From Poriferisodalis sp965208485 (lineage in GTDB: Bacteria > Actinomycetota > Acidimicrobiia > Acidimicrobiales > Poriferisodalaceae): a stretch of 64,000 nucleotides of DNA. A program made the translations under genes and the position numbers. Positions 1-8,025 of the stretch are shown here, in pieces. Each line of letters begins with the position of its first letter. The stretch's first letter is position 1. Below the pieces are notes generated by a model. That model ran no database searches. It had not been told where the DNA came from and was given only the letters and a program-made list of their open reading frames with translations. The DNA lies in assembly GCF_965208485.1 (NCBI RefSeq), contig NZ_OZ242344.1, positions 2,852,001 to 2,916,000 on the forward strand. The letters are read 5' to 3'.

Positions 1-554
1 GGCTGCGCGCCGACGATGCCGCGCCGTGGTGGTTCGGCTTCATGTTCACGGCCAGTGCGGCCGGTCAGCTCATCGGTGCCGTGGGAGCGCCGTGGCTGCG
101 GCGCCGTGTGCGCGAGGAAGTCCTGCTCGCCTGCACGTTGCTGCTGGCCGCCGCCATGTCCTTCTACGTGGTGACGGCGCCCGACCGGGGCCCGGTGCTG
201 GGGCTGGCCTTGGTGATCGGCTTCATGTCGGCGCTGGGCAAGCTGTGCTTCGACGCGATCGTGCAGCGCGACGAGGCGCCGGCCGATCAGGGCCGTACGT
301 TCGCCCGCTTCGAGACCCGCTTCCAGCTGATGTGGGTGATCGGCGGGCTGGTGCCTGTGACTGCGCCGAGCGGCATCCTGCCGCTGCGGGCGGGGGTGTT
401 GCTGCTGGCCGTCGCCGCGACGGTGGCGGTGGTGCTCTACGCCGGGGGGCTGTGGGCGCTGGCGCGGGGCCGGCGTCCGCCGTCAGTGATCATCGCTGCC
501 CGGGTGCGGACTCGGATCACCCAGACCCGTGCTCGTCGGCAGCGCAGGAGCTAG
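1..554 (+). CDS. MFS-type transporter, C-terminal part (5' truncated)
   Basis: The frame is open from base 3 and runs to a TAG at 552-554, so the gene begins outside the window. About 183 residues are visible, with four or five hydrophobic helices (for example LLACTLLLAAAMSFYVV, GLALVIGFMSALGKL and AGVLLLAVAATVAVVLYA) separated by short basic loops such as RRRVREEV. This is the layout of the last helices of a major facilitator permease. The tail after the last helix is Arg-rich and cytoplasmic. No substrate can be inferred. The stop codon lies inside the first unit of a tandem repeat that resembles the 3' end of the next gene, so the annotated C-terminus may be altered by that repeat. Confidence 0.6.
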   Translation, partial: LRADDAAPWWFGFMFTASAAGQLIGAVGAPWLRRRVREEVLLACTLLLAAAMSFYVVTAPDRGPVLGLALVIGFMSALGKLCFDAIVQRDEAPADQGRTFARFETRFQLMWVIGGLVPVTAPSGILPLRAGVLLLAVAATVAVVLYAGGLWALARGRRPPSVIIAARVRTRITQTRARRQRRS

Positions 555-642
555 CCGAGCCAGTCCAGCGGCTAGCCGAGCCAGTCCAGTCGCTAGCCGA
601 GCCAGTCCAGCGGCAGGTCCAGCCAGTGGGTCCAGCCAGTGG
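550..642. repeat. Tandem repeats resembling the 3' end of the DUF2342 gene
   Basis: Three 21-bp units (550-570, 571-591, 592-612; core CTAGCCGAGCCAGTCCAG) are followed by two 13-bp units GTCCAGCCAGTGG (617-629, 630-642). Read on the minus strand, the block encodes WLDLPLDWLG and then TAG, which echoes the true C-terminus LDLPLD-TAG of the DUF2342 gene ending at 732. The block therefore looks like repeated copies of a gene end that include stop codons. Confidence 0.75.
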
Positions 643-731
643 TATGTCTGAGGTTTGCTCGCGGGGTGCCACCCGCTGCTCGCGCAGATCAGAGGACCAG
701 CGCACCGCGCAACAAAACCCGCGACGCACCG

Positions 732-1919
732 CTAGTCCAGCGGCAGGTCGAGGCGGGCCAGCCACAGACCGGGCGCGGCGACCTCGTTCGGCGTGGGCAG
801 CGAACCCGGTTCGAACAGGCGGGCCAGCCCGTCCCGGCCGGCCCGCTCGATCACGCCGACGATGAAGGCCTCGCCCCGGTCACGGGCCTCGGGACTCAGT
901 CGCACGCCGAGCAGGCGATCGGCAAAGTCGGCGCCCTGCGTGAGCTGACGGCGGCGGACCGCCTCGCTGAGTGCGCCGAAACTGCCGATGAGGCGCGAAC
1001 CGGCTTGGGCCACCACATCGTCGATGTGAGCATGGAGGATGCTGAGCAGCGTCTCGAGCCGCTGCACGATGTCGTTCTGGCTGTCGTCGCGGGACACGCC
1101 CAGCAGCAGCTCGGGGTTGCCGAAGATGTGCTGGAGCTGGTTCGTGAGATGGGAGGGGTCGCTGAGAGCTTCCGGAGAGACTTCCAGATCGAGCATCTCT
1201 TCGAACACGCGGTCGCTGCGATGGAATCCTTCGACGTAGCGCAGCAGGAGCCCGTCGAGTTCTGCACGCACATGGGGCACGGCCAGCACCGAGTGCAGCG
1301 CATGTTCCCGTATGGCGACCCACAGCATGACGTCGTCGTCGTCGAGGCTCCATTCGGCGGCGAAATCAGTGATGTTGGCGGGCACGATGAGGACCCGTCC
1401 CATGGGCACGCCGAGATCGGAGTTGCCGAACGCCTTGGTGGCAAGGTGGCCGACCATCATGCCGGCGGTCATCGCCACCGTCATCGGACTCATCATGCGG
1501 AGCAGGCCGGAGAAGGGATCCTGGGTCGTTTCGGTCGTTTCGTTGGCGAGGCGCTCGGACAGCCGGTCCATCAGGGGGCGGATGGCGTCGAGGGCGGCCG
1601 CCGCCCAGCCCGAGCGCGTGACAGGCTCGGTGCGTGTGGGGACGATGTCGAGATGGGTGACGTGAGCCGTGTGCAGCTCGGCTACCCGGCTGATCTCGCT
1701 CAGGCGGTGCTGGACGGCCGGGTCGACGTTGTGCTCGGGCTTGCCGCCGGTGGCGAGCTGGGTGGCCGTCTGGCGGGCGCCCTCCCACAGGGATGCGTCG
1801 TTGCCGAGCATTGCGGCGATGTCGCCGAGGAACGGGATGCCTGAGAATGGCTGGTCGTGGTCGTTGTGGGACCCAGCGTCGTCGGTCACAGGGGAATGGT
1901 ACGACGGGCATGCAGGCAT
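732..1919 (-). CDS. DUF2342 / zincin-like family protein
   Basis: A 395-residue protein of the actinobacterial DUF2342 family (called zinc-dependent metalloprotease or F420-associated hydrolase in databases). Visible family features are the N-terminal FSGIPFLGDIAAMLG segment, a central MMVGHLATKAFG...VPMGRVLIVPANITDFA block, and the pseudo-catalytic helix WVAIREHALHSVLAVPHVR near residue 200. In the protease branch this helix carries HExxH. Here the first His is Arg (REHALH), so metal-dependent proteolysis is doubtful; as I remember, the Rv3195-like branch shows a similar change. The end is a conserved ARLDLPLD. I chose ATG at 1919; a GTG at 1889 is an alternative, and neither has a clear Shine-Dalgarno. 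It is transcribed divergently from the epimerase operon. Confidence 0.75.
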   Translation of the reverse strand: MPACPSYHSPVTDDAGSHNDHDQPFSGIPFLGDIAAMLGNDASLWEGARQTATQLATGGKPEHNVDPAVQHRLSEISRVAELHTAHVTHLDIVPTRTEPVTRSGWAAAALDAIRPLMDRLSERLANETTETTQDPFSGLLRMMSPMTVAMTAGMMVGHLATKAFGNSDLGVPMGRVLIVPANITDFAAEWSLDDDDVMLWVAIREHALHSVLAVPHVRAELDGLLLRYVEGFHRSDRVFEEMLDLEVSPEALSDPSHLTNQLQHIFGNPELLLGVSRDDSQNDIVQRLETLLSILHAHIDDVVAQAGSRLIGSFGALSEAVRRRQLTQGADFADRLLGVRLSPEARDRGEAFIVGVIERAGRDGLARLFEPGSLPTPNEVAAPGLWLARLDLPLD

Positions 1920-2063
1920 GGGACCCGCGCAGCCGCTTCGGGCTGTCGGCGTGACTGCTGTCGGCGTGACTGCTGTCGGCCAACTGACGAGTGACGGGCG
2001 GCAGTCGCGCCGTGCTCCGCGGTCCGGTACGGCGGATCGGCCCGCGTGGGGCATCGTAGGGGC

Positions 2064-3044
2064 ATGACCTCGGAAGCACGGGTTGCGGTGTCGGGCACGG
2101 GCGGCGTGATCGGCGCCCGGGTGCTGCAGTGGCTGGCGCAGTCGTTCGACGTGATCGATGCCGACTCGATGATGGACGACGACTTGGCGGCAGATCTCAG
2201 ACAGCTCATTTCCGGTGCGGATGCGCTGGTGCACCTGCGGCTGACGCGAGAGATCACCTCCGGTCGGCTGCGACGGGTGCTCGCCGCTGTGGACGTGCCG
2301 CATCTGACGCTGGTGTCGAGTGCGAGCGTGTACGGCGCGTGGCCGAACCATCCGACGCCGATATCCGAGAATATGCCGGTGCGGCCGAATCCGGAGTCGT
2401 CGTTTGCCGTGCATCACGCCGATGCGGAGAGGACGGTGCTGGAGTGGGCTGATGGCGGGCGGGGCGCACCGGCGCGTGAGGTGGCCATCCTGCGCCCGGC
2501 GCCGGTGGTGTCGAACGGTCCCGGAGGGGCGATCGGCGAGGCGATGCTGGCGGCAGCGCCGATCCGCACCGGCAATGACGATCCGCCGGTGCAGTTCCTG
2601 CATCTCGACGACTTGGCGTCTGCGGTGGTGCTGGCGGTGCGGCGGCGTCTGTCGGGGGCGTTCAACGTGGCGCCCGACGGGTGGCTGGCGCCCGGCGAGC
2701 TGCGGGCGCTGCTCGGGGCACGGCCCAAGATCCGCTTGCCGCTTCCGGCCCCCAAGCGGCTTGACCGGTACGTGGCCAGCCGAGTGGGCCATGCGGCGCC
2801 TGAGGGCCTGCTGCCCTATACCCGTTACAGCTGGGTGGTGGCCAACGATCGGCTCCGCGCCGCTGGCTGGGCGCCTCGTTACAGCAGCGCACAAGCGTAC
2901 GTGATCGCGGATGCCGGGATGCCGTGGGACGACCTCAATGCACGTCAGCGCCAGTACGCCATGCTGGCGGGTGCCGGGGCGGTGATGGTGGCCGGTGTCT
3001 GGGCCGGCGCAGCTTGGCTCCGACGCTCCTACGCTTTGCGGTGA
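2064..3044 (+). CDS. NAD(P)-dependent epimerase/dehydratase (extended SDR)
   Basis: A 326-residue Rossmann protein. The N-terminal nucleotide loop GTGGVIGARV fits the GxxGxxG pattern of extended SDRs, followed by LVSSASVYG, which carries the usual catalytic Ser/Tyr region. Typical sugar-nucleotide epimerase elements continue (VAILRPAPVVSNGPGG, VQFLHLDDLASAVVLA). The C-terminus adds a hydrophobic stretch (MLAGAGAVMVAGVWAGAAWL) that may be a membrane anchor. The start is ATG 2064 behind GTAGGGGC. Its TGA overlaps the ATG of moaE by one base, so the two are probably cotranslated. The substrate is unknown. Confidence 0.8.
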   Translation: MTSEARVAVSGTGGVIGARVLQWLAQSFDVIDADSMMDDDLAADLRQLISGADALVHLRLTREITSGRLRRVLAAVDVPHLTLVSSASVYGAWPNHPTPISENMPVRPNPESSFAVHHADAERTVLEWADGGRGAPAREVAILRPAPVVSNGPGGAIGEAMLAAAPIRTGNDDPPVQFLHLDDLASAVVLAVRRRLSGAFNVAPDGWLAPGELRALLGARPKIRLPLPAPKRLDRYVASRVGHAAPEGLLPYTRYSWVVANDRLRAAGWAPRYSSAQAYVIADAGMPWDDLNARQRQYAMLAGAGAVMVAGVWAGAAWLRRSYALR

Positions 3045-3580
3045 TGACCGTGCCTTCGCCAGATGCTCGCATGGACAAGACGAGCGACCAGATGCATGGG
3101 TCTGTGCAGCCTGTGGATGCGCTGAGTCCTGGCGACATCTGGGTCGAGCTGGCGCACGACGAGCTGCCGATCACCGCTGTCTACCAGTGGGCGCTTGACC
3201 CAGCGGCCGGCGCGGTGGTGCTGTTCTCGGGCACGGTGCGTGACCATGCCGATCACCGCACCGGTGTGACCCAGCTGGTCTATGAAGCGTACGAGGCGGA
3301 AGTGGCGCCCCGGCTGTCTGAGATTGCCGCTGAGATGCGCCGAAGGTGGCCGAGCGTGTGCAAGGCCGCGCTGCTGCACCGCGTGGGCACGCTGGGCCTC
3401 ACCGAGAGCTCGGTGGTGGTGGCGGTGTCGGCACCGCATCGAGAGGCAGCATTCGAAGCTGCGCGTTTCGGGATCGATACCTTGAAGTCCACCGTGCCGA
3501 TTTGGAAGCAAGAGCATCATGCAGGCGGGACTGACTGGGGTTTGCAGTCGCAGCCGATTGCCGAGGTGCCCCGCTCGTGA
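3044..3580 (+). CDS. moaE: Molybdopterin synthase catalytic subunit MoaE
   Basis: A 178-residue protein that transfers sulfur from MoaD thiocarboxylate to precursor Z in molybdenum cofactor synthesis. Family motifs in order: GAVVLFSGTVRDHADHR, YEAYEAEV, HRVGTLGLTESSVVVAVSAPHREAAFEAARFGID, and the C-terminal LKSTVPIWKQEH, which holds the conserved catalytic lysines. About 30 N-terminal residues precede the domain. No moaD is visible nearby. The start overlaps the upstream stop (TGATG), and the GTG of the next gene overlaps this stop, so the gene sits in a tight operon. Confidence 0.9.
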   Translation: MTVPSPDARMDKTSDQMHGSVQPVDALSPGDIWVELAHDELPITAVYQWALDPAAGAVVLFSGTVRDHADHRTGVTQLVYEAYEAEVAPRLSEIAAEMRRRWPSVCKAALLHRVGTLGLTESSVVVAVSAPHREAAFEAARFGIDTLKSTVPIWKQEHHAGGTDWGLQSQPIAEVPRS

Positions 3581-4158
3581 ACCCGTTGCTGTTCTTGGCC
3601 ATCGCGGTGGTGGTGCCGCTGCTGGGAATGCTTGTGCTGGGCGCGGGCGCGCGGCTGCAACGGGGGCGTGAGACCGATGACGAGACCGAGCTGTTCCGCC
3701 GGAAGCTGCAGGCGATAGCTCCGCGGGAGACGAGCGTCCGGCTGATTGAGCGCGAGTGCTCGCTTCCGGCGCTGCCGTTGCTCAGCGTCGAGAAAGACGA
3801 CCGAGTGTCGTCGAAGCCGCAAGCAGGCGCCGCCTCGTCTGTGCGTCGTGTCACTGGAGCGAGAGCGGCTCAGCCATCGCCGTCGGCAGCGCCGCCGGGA
3901 GTGACACCCTCATCTGCGGCGTCGCCGAGGACAACGCAGGCAGTCTCGCCAGAACATCCCTCCCACGCTCCGCCCCCCGAGCTGGAGCCGGGCCTGCGGG
4001 GTCCAGATCTCGACACCAGCCGATCTGCCAGTCGGTCCTTCGCTCAGCTGGCCAGGCAGTCACACACCGGCCGGGCCTGCCCTGCTGAACCAGTCTCCGA
4101 GCGTTCTCCGAGTCACGGGACCGCTGCCCACAATCAGAGGAACCGTTCTGGCGCGTGA
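3577..4158 (+). CDS. Small single-pass membrane protein, unknown function
   Basis: 193 residues from a GTG overlapping the moaE stop (GTGA). Residues 3-25 form one hydrophobic helix (LLFLAIAVVVPLLGMLVLGAGA), followed by a charged stretch RGRETDDETELFRRKL and a long, low-complexity tail rich in Ser, Pro and Ala with no domain I recognise. The probable topology is a short outside N-terminus and a disordered cytoplasmic tail. It ends two bases before the mreB-like start, which suggests a link to cell-shape machinery, but that is only context. Confidence 0.6.
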   Translation: MNPLLFLAIAVVVPLLGMLVLGAGARLQRGRETDDETELFRRKLQAIAPRETSVRLIERECSLPALPLLSVEKDDRVSSKPQAGAASSVRRVTGARAAQPSPSAAPPGVTPSSAASPRTTQAVSPEHPSHAPPPELEPGLRGPDLDTSRSASRSFAQLARQSHTGRACPAEPVSERSPSHGTAAHNQRNRSGA

Positions 4159-4159
4159 C

Positions 4160-5152
4160 TTGGCGATCGATCTCGGCACCGCGAACACGCTGGTGTACGA
4201 GCGAGGACGTGGCATCGTCTTCAACGAGCCGTCAGTCATCGCGCTCAACGAGCGATCAGGCGATGTCTTGTCGGTCGGCCGCGAAGCGTGGCAGATGATC
4301 GGCCGGACGCCGAGCTACATCATCGCGGCACGCCCGCTGCGCAGCGGCGCCATCACCGACTTCGACATCACCCAGCGGATGATCCGGCTGATCCTTCAAG
4401 GCGTCGGCGTCGGGCGGTTCGGCCGGACCCGCGTTGCCGTGTGCGTGCCGTCGCTGATCACCCCTGTCGAACGGCGCGCCGTGATCGAGGCAGCGCGACG
4501 CGCGGGCGCTTCCGATGTGCGGCTCGTTGAGCAGCCAATCGCCGCGGCCATCGGCTCGGGACTGCCCATCCACGAGCCGGTCGGGTCGCTGGTCATCGAC
4601 GTCGGCGGCGGCACTGCTGAGATTGCCATGGTCTCGCTGGGCGGCTTGGTCTCGCTGAAGGCAGTGCGTGTGGGGTCGTTCGATTTTGACGCCGCCTTGA
4701 TGAGCTACTCCCGTCGCGCTCACGGCATTGCCATTGGGGAACGCACTGCCGAGGAACTGAAGATCAGCATCGGATCCGCGTGGCCGGTCGGCGACAAGTT
4801 CGACGCTGAGGTGAAAGGCCGTGACCTCACGACTGGACTGCCTCGCACGTTCCTCATCACTCCGACCGAGGTGCGCTCGGCGCTGGCTGACACGGTGGAG
4901 CTGATCGTCGAGGCCGTCCTCGAGTGTCTGAGCGAGACACCGCCCGAGCTGGCGCAAGACCTCATTCACACCGGGGCGCTGATGGTCGGCGGGGGGTCGC
5001 TGCTGCGGGGACTCGACCAGCGAATCGCATCGGAGGCACGCGTGCCCGTGCTGCGCTCCGAGTCGCCGCTCGAGACAGTGGTGCTGGGTGCCGGCCGTGC
5101 ACTCGAGAACTTCGAGTCGCTGCACGCTTCGCACACCATTCCCGGCCGCTAG
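4160..5152 (+). CDS. mreB: MreB-like actin homologue
   Basis: A 330-residue actin-fold ATPase of the MreB/Mbl family, which forms membrane-associated filaments that guide peptidoglycan synthesis. It has the phosphate-1 loop AIDLGTANTLVYERGRGIV, FNEPSVIALN, the PLRSGAITDFDITQRMI segment, the phosphate-2 loop VIDVGGGTAEIAMVSLGG, EELKISIGSAWP, and the adenosine loop ALMVGGGSLLRGLD. The listed TTG start cuts close to the ATP loop. The reading frame stays open upstream (GTVLARD), so a CTG at 4148 or 4124 could be the true start. No mreC/mreD/pbp2 follows, so this is a solitary mreB, and it may have a non-canonical role. Confidence 0.85.
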   Translation: MAIDLGTANTLVYERGRGIVFNEPSVIALNERSGDVLSVGREAWQMIGRTPSYIIAARPLRSGAITDFDITQRMIRLILQGVGVGRFGRTRVAVCVPSLITPVERRAVIEAARRAGASDVRLVEQPIAAAIGSGLPIHEPVGSLVIDVGGGTAEIAMVSLGGLVSLKAVRVGSFDFDAALMSYSRRAHGIAIGERTAEELKISIGSAWPVGDKFDAEVKGRDLTTGLPRTFLITPTEVRSALADTVELIVEAVLECLSETPPELAQDLIHTGALMVGGGSLLRGLDQRIASEARVPVLRSESPLETVVLGAGRALENFESLHASHTIPGR

Positions 5153-5294
5153 TCCCGTTTGGCCGCCCGGCTCGGTGTCTGCGGCCGGTGGGCGCCCGCC
5201 GGTTGCACGCTGGGCTGTCAGAGTCGGCAAGAGTGGATGTCGGCAAGCTGCTGGCGGGTCGCGAGATCGTCAAGAGCCGGCCCGTCACACCTGC

Positions 5295-6116
5295 TCAGCA
5301 GACGGGCACGCCCAGCAGCTCGCCCGCAACGGCGCGTACTTGGCGGTTGCGGTCATCGAGCGAGGCCTGCACGGCGTCGACGGCGCGGTGGTCGTCGAAC
5401 TGGTGCAAACCCAGCAGTGCCCGGCGTCGGATCTGCGGCCGGTCGTCCATAGCGGCGAGCAGCGTGTCCAACGCTGCCGCCCTGACCTCCTCGTGACGTG
5501 CTCGGAAGTCTGGAGCATCAGCAGTGCTTGTGCCAGCGCTTGGGGCCGACCACGCGCTTGCTGCGGTCGTTTCCGTTCTTGGCGTGGACACTCCCGCGCC
5601 CGCCGCGATCGCGCCGAGTGCAGCAACCGCACTCTCGCGGCACAGCGGGTCGTCATGATCGCGAGCGATCCGGCACAGCTCGGGCACAGGTGCCGGATCC
5701 CAGTCCCGCTCGCCGAGAGCAGCCGCCGTGGCTTCCACCACGGAAGCGTCCGAGTCGTCCAGCATCGGAGTGGGATCGACGTCAGCCGGGGCCAGCTCCA
5801 CTGCTCTCCTGCGGACTTGGGCCGCCTCGTCACTCAGTGCTGACCGGACGTGTCCGGCACTGAGTCCACCGCAACGAGCCAGCGCACCGAGGGCTGCTGC
5901 GCGAACTGTGGCGTCTTCATCTGCCAGGAACTGCACCGCTGCCTCTGCGTCGCCTCGGTGACCTGCCACCACGACTTCGAGCCGACGCCTATAGGTGTCA
6001 TCAGCTTGGCCGACAGCCGACCGCCCCGTTGAAGCTTGGTCTGCTAGGTCCCGACCCGTCGGCGCTTGGGCCTCTGGGTCCGGCCCCGCCGCGGACTGTT
6101 CAGCCGTGCTCCTCAC
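5295..6116 (-). CDS. HEAT-repeat protein
   Basis: 273 residues. After a Gln/Ala/Pro-rich N-terminus, about five degenerate HEAT/armadillo-type helical repeats appear (EAAVQFLADEDATVRAAALGALARCG; SALSDEAAQVRRRAVEL; MLDDSDASVVEATAAALGE; DPLCRESAVAALGAIA; DRPQIRRRALLGLHQF; SLDDRNRQVRAVAGELL). Such solenoids are usually binding scaffolds or phycobilin-lyase-like proteins; no catalytic motif is visible. The GTG start overlaps the stop of the preceding small membrane-protein gene (GTGA), so the two are translationally coupled. Confidence 0.7.
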   Translation of the reverse strand: MRSTAEQSAAGPDPEAQAPTGRDLADQASTGRSAVGQADDTYRRRLEVVVAGHRGDAEAAVQFLADEDATVRAAALGALARCGGLSAGHVRSALSDEAAQVRRRAVELAPADVDPTPMLDDSDASVVEATAAALGERDWDPAPVPELCRIARDHDDPLCRESAVAALGAIAAGAGVSTPRTETTAASAWSAPSAGTSTADAPDFRARHEEVRAAALDTLLAAMDDRPQIRRRALLGLHQFDDHRAVDAVQASLDDRNRQVRAVAGELLGVPVC

Positions 6117-6277
6117 CCTACGACCGCCTCGAGCAGGAGTGCCCCGACCGCCGCCGCAAGCAGCACGATCGCCATCAGCGCAATCGTGCAGACAGCCGTG
6201 AACGTGGCCAACCCGACGACGGCGATCAGCCGCCGCCAGATCGGTGTCGGCTTGTACGGCCAGCGACCCGGCTCCAT
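6113..6277 (-). CDS. Small membrane protein
   Basis: A 54-residue protein starting MEPGRWPYKPTPIWRR, then one long hydrophobic helix from about residue 17 to 52. The stop overlaps the start of the HEAT-repeat gene, and the start faces the divergently transcribed PDZ/Lon-like gene about 70 bp away. A longer frame back to 6337 exists but has no better start. The function is unknown; it may anchor or partner the HEAT-repeat product. Confidence 0.55.
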   Translation of the reverse strand: MEPGRWPYKPTPIWRRLIAVVGLATFTAVCTIALMAIVLLAAAVGALLLEAVVG

Positions 6278-6348
6278 CAATCCAATATGCCCGATGAGCC
6301 GACAGGCCACGCGTACCCGATAACAGCCGCGTGGCACGCTATGCGCCT

Positions 6349-7689
6349 GTGAGCGATCCGTTCGGCGGCAGGCCGGGAGACGAGTCCGAAGACATCCCGG
6401 CCGGTGCCCCTTCCGGGCAAACCGACGACCTCACCGACGCTGACGACAACGCCGAAACAGGACTGGGCTGGCGCGCCTTGGCGGGTTCGCTTGACGATCC
6501 CATGTTCGGCGTTCCGCTCCCACCCAGCGCTCCCAGTCCTGCCGCAGTTCTGACAGACCCCGATCCGACAACCCCTGATCCTGTCGCCTCTGATCACAGC
6601 GTCCTTGATCCTGCCGCTCCAGCTGCCGACACCACCCCCGACACAGCAACTGCCGACTCACTCACCGCCCGCCCTCGCCGCCGACAGTTCTCCCGCACCA
6701 CCGTCACGGTCTTGGCAGCCATCACGCTCCTCGCCATCGCGATCGTCGCCGGCACTCAGGCCCGCTTCCCCGACAGGGCAGTTGTCGCCCCAGGCGGCAC
6801 CTTCGACATCGAGGAATTCGTGGAAGTCCACGACCATCCCGCCTACGTCTCTGACGCCTCGATCAGCCTCGTCAGCGTCCGCACCAGCTTCGATCCGTCG
6901 CTCTTCGAGGTTGTCGGCGGCTGGCTCGACGGCGCCCTCGAGGTCGTCGACATCAGCGACATCCTCGGCGAGCGCACCATCACCGAGAACCGCGAGGACG
7001 GCCGCCTCCAGATGGACCAGTCCACCCAGATCGCCGTCGCCGTCGCGCTCGAGCACCTAGGACACGAGATCATGGACCCCATCGGCGCTCGCATCGAGTG
7101 GATCGTCCCCGACAGCCCCGCCGACGCCGCCGAGCTTCAAGATGGCGACATCGTTCAGACCGTCGGCGGCACTCTCATCCTCACCGCACCGCAACTGTCC
7201 GACACGATCAAAGCCAGCGAGCCCGGCACCGAAGTCGCCCTCACCGCGCTCGACCCCGAAGGCGCCACCCGCACCATCACTGCCACGCTGGGAGAGCGCG
7301 ACGGCCTCGCTCACCTCGGTGTCGTCGTCACCACCCACGTCACCTTCGCCGCACTCCCCATCGACGTCGCCCTCAACGTCGAGAACATCGGCGGACCCTC
7401 AGCGGGCCTCGCCTTCACACTGTCGGTCATCGATGTGCTGACACCTGAGCCGCTCACCGGCGACCTCGACGTGATCGCCACTGGCACCATCCATCACGAC
7501 GGCACCGTCGGCCCCATCGGCGGCGTGCCGCAGAAGGCTCACTCCACGGTCAGGGCCGGCGTCGACCTGTTCCTGGTGCCCGCCTCCCAAGCTGAAGAAG
7601 CAGCCGAAGTCGCCGAACCTTCCGTCAAAGTCGTCGGCGTCGAGACCCTCGCAGAAGCCCTCGCCGCCATCGAAGCCCACCAGCGTTGA
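6349..7689 (+). CDS. PDZ-domain Lon-like (S16) membrane protease
   Basis: 446 residues. An acidic, Pro/Asp-rich N-terminal tail (about 115 residues) is followed by one transmembrane helix (VTVLAAITLLAIAIVAGTQ). An extracytoplasmic part contains a PDZ fold (IEWIVPDSPADAAELQDGD, TVGGTLILTAPQLSDTI) and a Lon-type proteolytic domain with nucleophile Ser in IGGPSAGLAFTL (about residue 351) and general-base Lys in GGVPQKAHSTV (about residue 396). This is the architecture of the YlbL-like family of secreted Lon-like proteases. No ATPase domain is present. GTG 6331 is an alternative start. The long acidic cytoplasmic tail is unusual compared with the roughly 340-residue Bacillus form. Confidence 0.85.
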   Translation: MSDPFGGRPGDESEDIPAGAPSGQTDDLTDADDNAETGLGWRALAGSLDDPMFGVPLPPSAPSPAAVLTDPDPTTPDPVASDHSVLDPAAPAADTTPDTATADSLTARPRRRQFSRTTVTVLAAITLLAIAIVAGTQARFPDRAVVAPGGTFDIEEFVEVHDHPAYVSDASISLVSVRTSFDPSLFEVVGGWLDGALEVVDISDILGERTITENREDGRLQMDQSTQIAVAVALEHLGHEIMDPIGARIEWIVPDSPADAAELQDGDIVQTVGGTLILTAPQLSDTIKASEPGTEVALTALDPEGATRTITATLGERDGLAHLGVVVTTHVTFAALPIDVALNVENIGGPSAGLAFTLSVIDVLTPEPLTGDLDVIATGTIHHDGTVGPIGGVPQKAHSTVRAGVDLFLVPASQAEEAAEVAEPSVKVVGVETLAEALAAIEAHQR

Positions 7690-7923
7690 CCCGGGGCCAC
7701 GCCACCAGCACCGACCCGAAGCACCCCACCAGCCTAGGTTTCGCGGTGTGCCCGGCTGCTTCGATGCGGCACTGGCTGCGCACATGTGGTTCTTGTCTGA
7801 CCGCCGCATGAGGCGGGCAGCGAGGCGCTCTCACCATAACCCACCGCGCTCCCAGACCTGCAGCGGCTGCAGCGAACTGCCGGGGACCGTAGGAGACGTG
7901 GTCTTGGTACTCCTGGGACGCGA

Positions 7924-7953
7924 GGAACCCCGGGGCGATTGCCCCGGGGTTCC
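7924..7953. terminator. Strong hairpin between convergent genes
   Basis: A perfect 13-bp stem, GGAACCCCGGGGC, with a GATT loop lies in the 337-bp gap between the converging Lon-like gene and the first CWB2 gene. There is no long T tract (TTCG follows on the plus strand), so intrinsic termination is likely but not textbook. The rest of the gap (7690-7923) shows no gene. Confidence 0.6.
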
Positions 7954-7977
7954 TTCGCTGTCGGTCTTCGCCGATCA

Positions 7978-7992
7978 GGCGGGCGACCCGCC
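7978..7992. terminator. Second short hairpin downstream of CWB2 gene
   Basis: GGCGGG-CGA-CCCGCC, a 6-bp GC stem 34 bp beyond the stop of the minus-strand CWB2 gene, may assist termination together with the larger hairpin. Confidence 0.35.
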
Positions 7993-8025
7993 CGAACGGT
8001 TCAGGTCAACTTGTGCAGCGAGTTC

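Noticed and set aside
26..865. A 279-codon frame overlapping the MFS end
   Set aside because: A +1 shadow of the transporter that runs on through the repeats; the hydrophobic helices are in the other frame.
7690..7923. Possible tRNA or small RNA between the Lon-like and CWB2 genes
   Set aside because: No cloverleaf fits; only the downstream hairpin is convincing.
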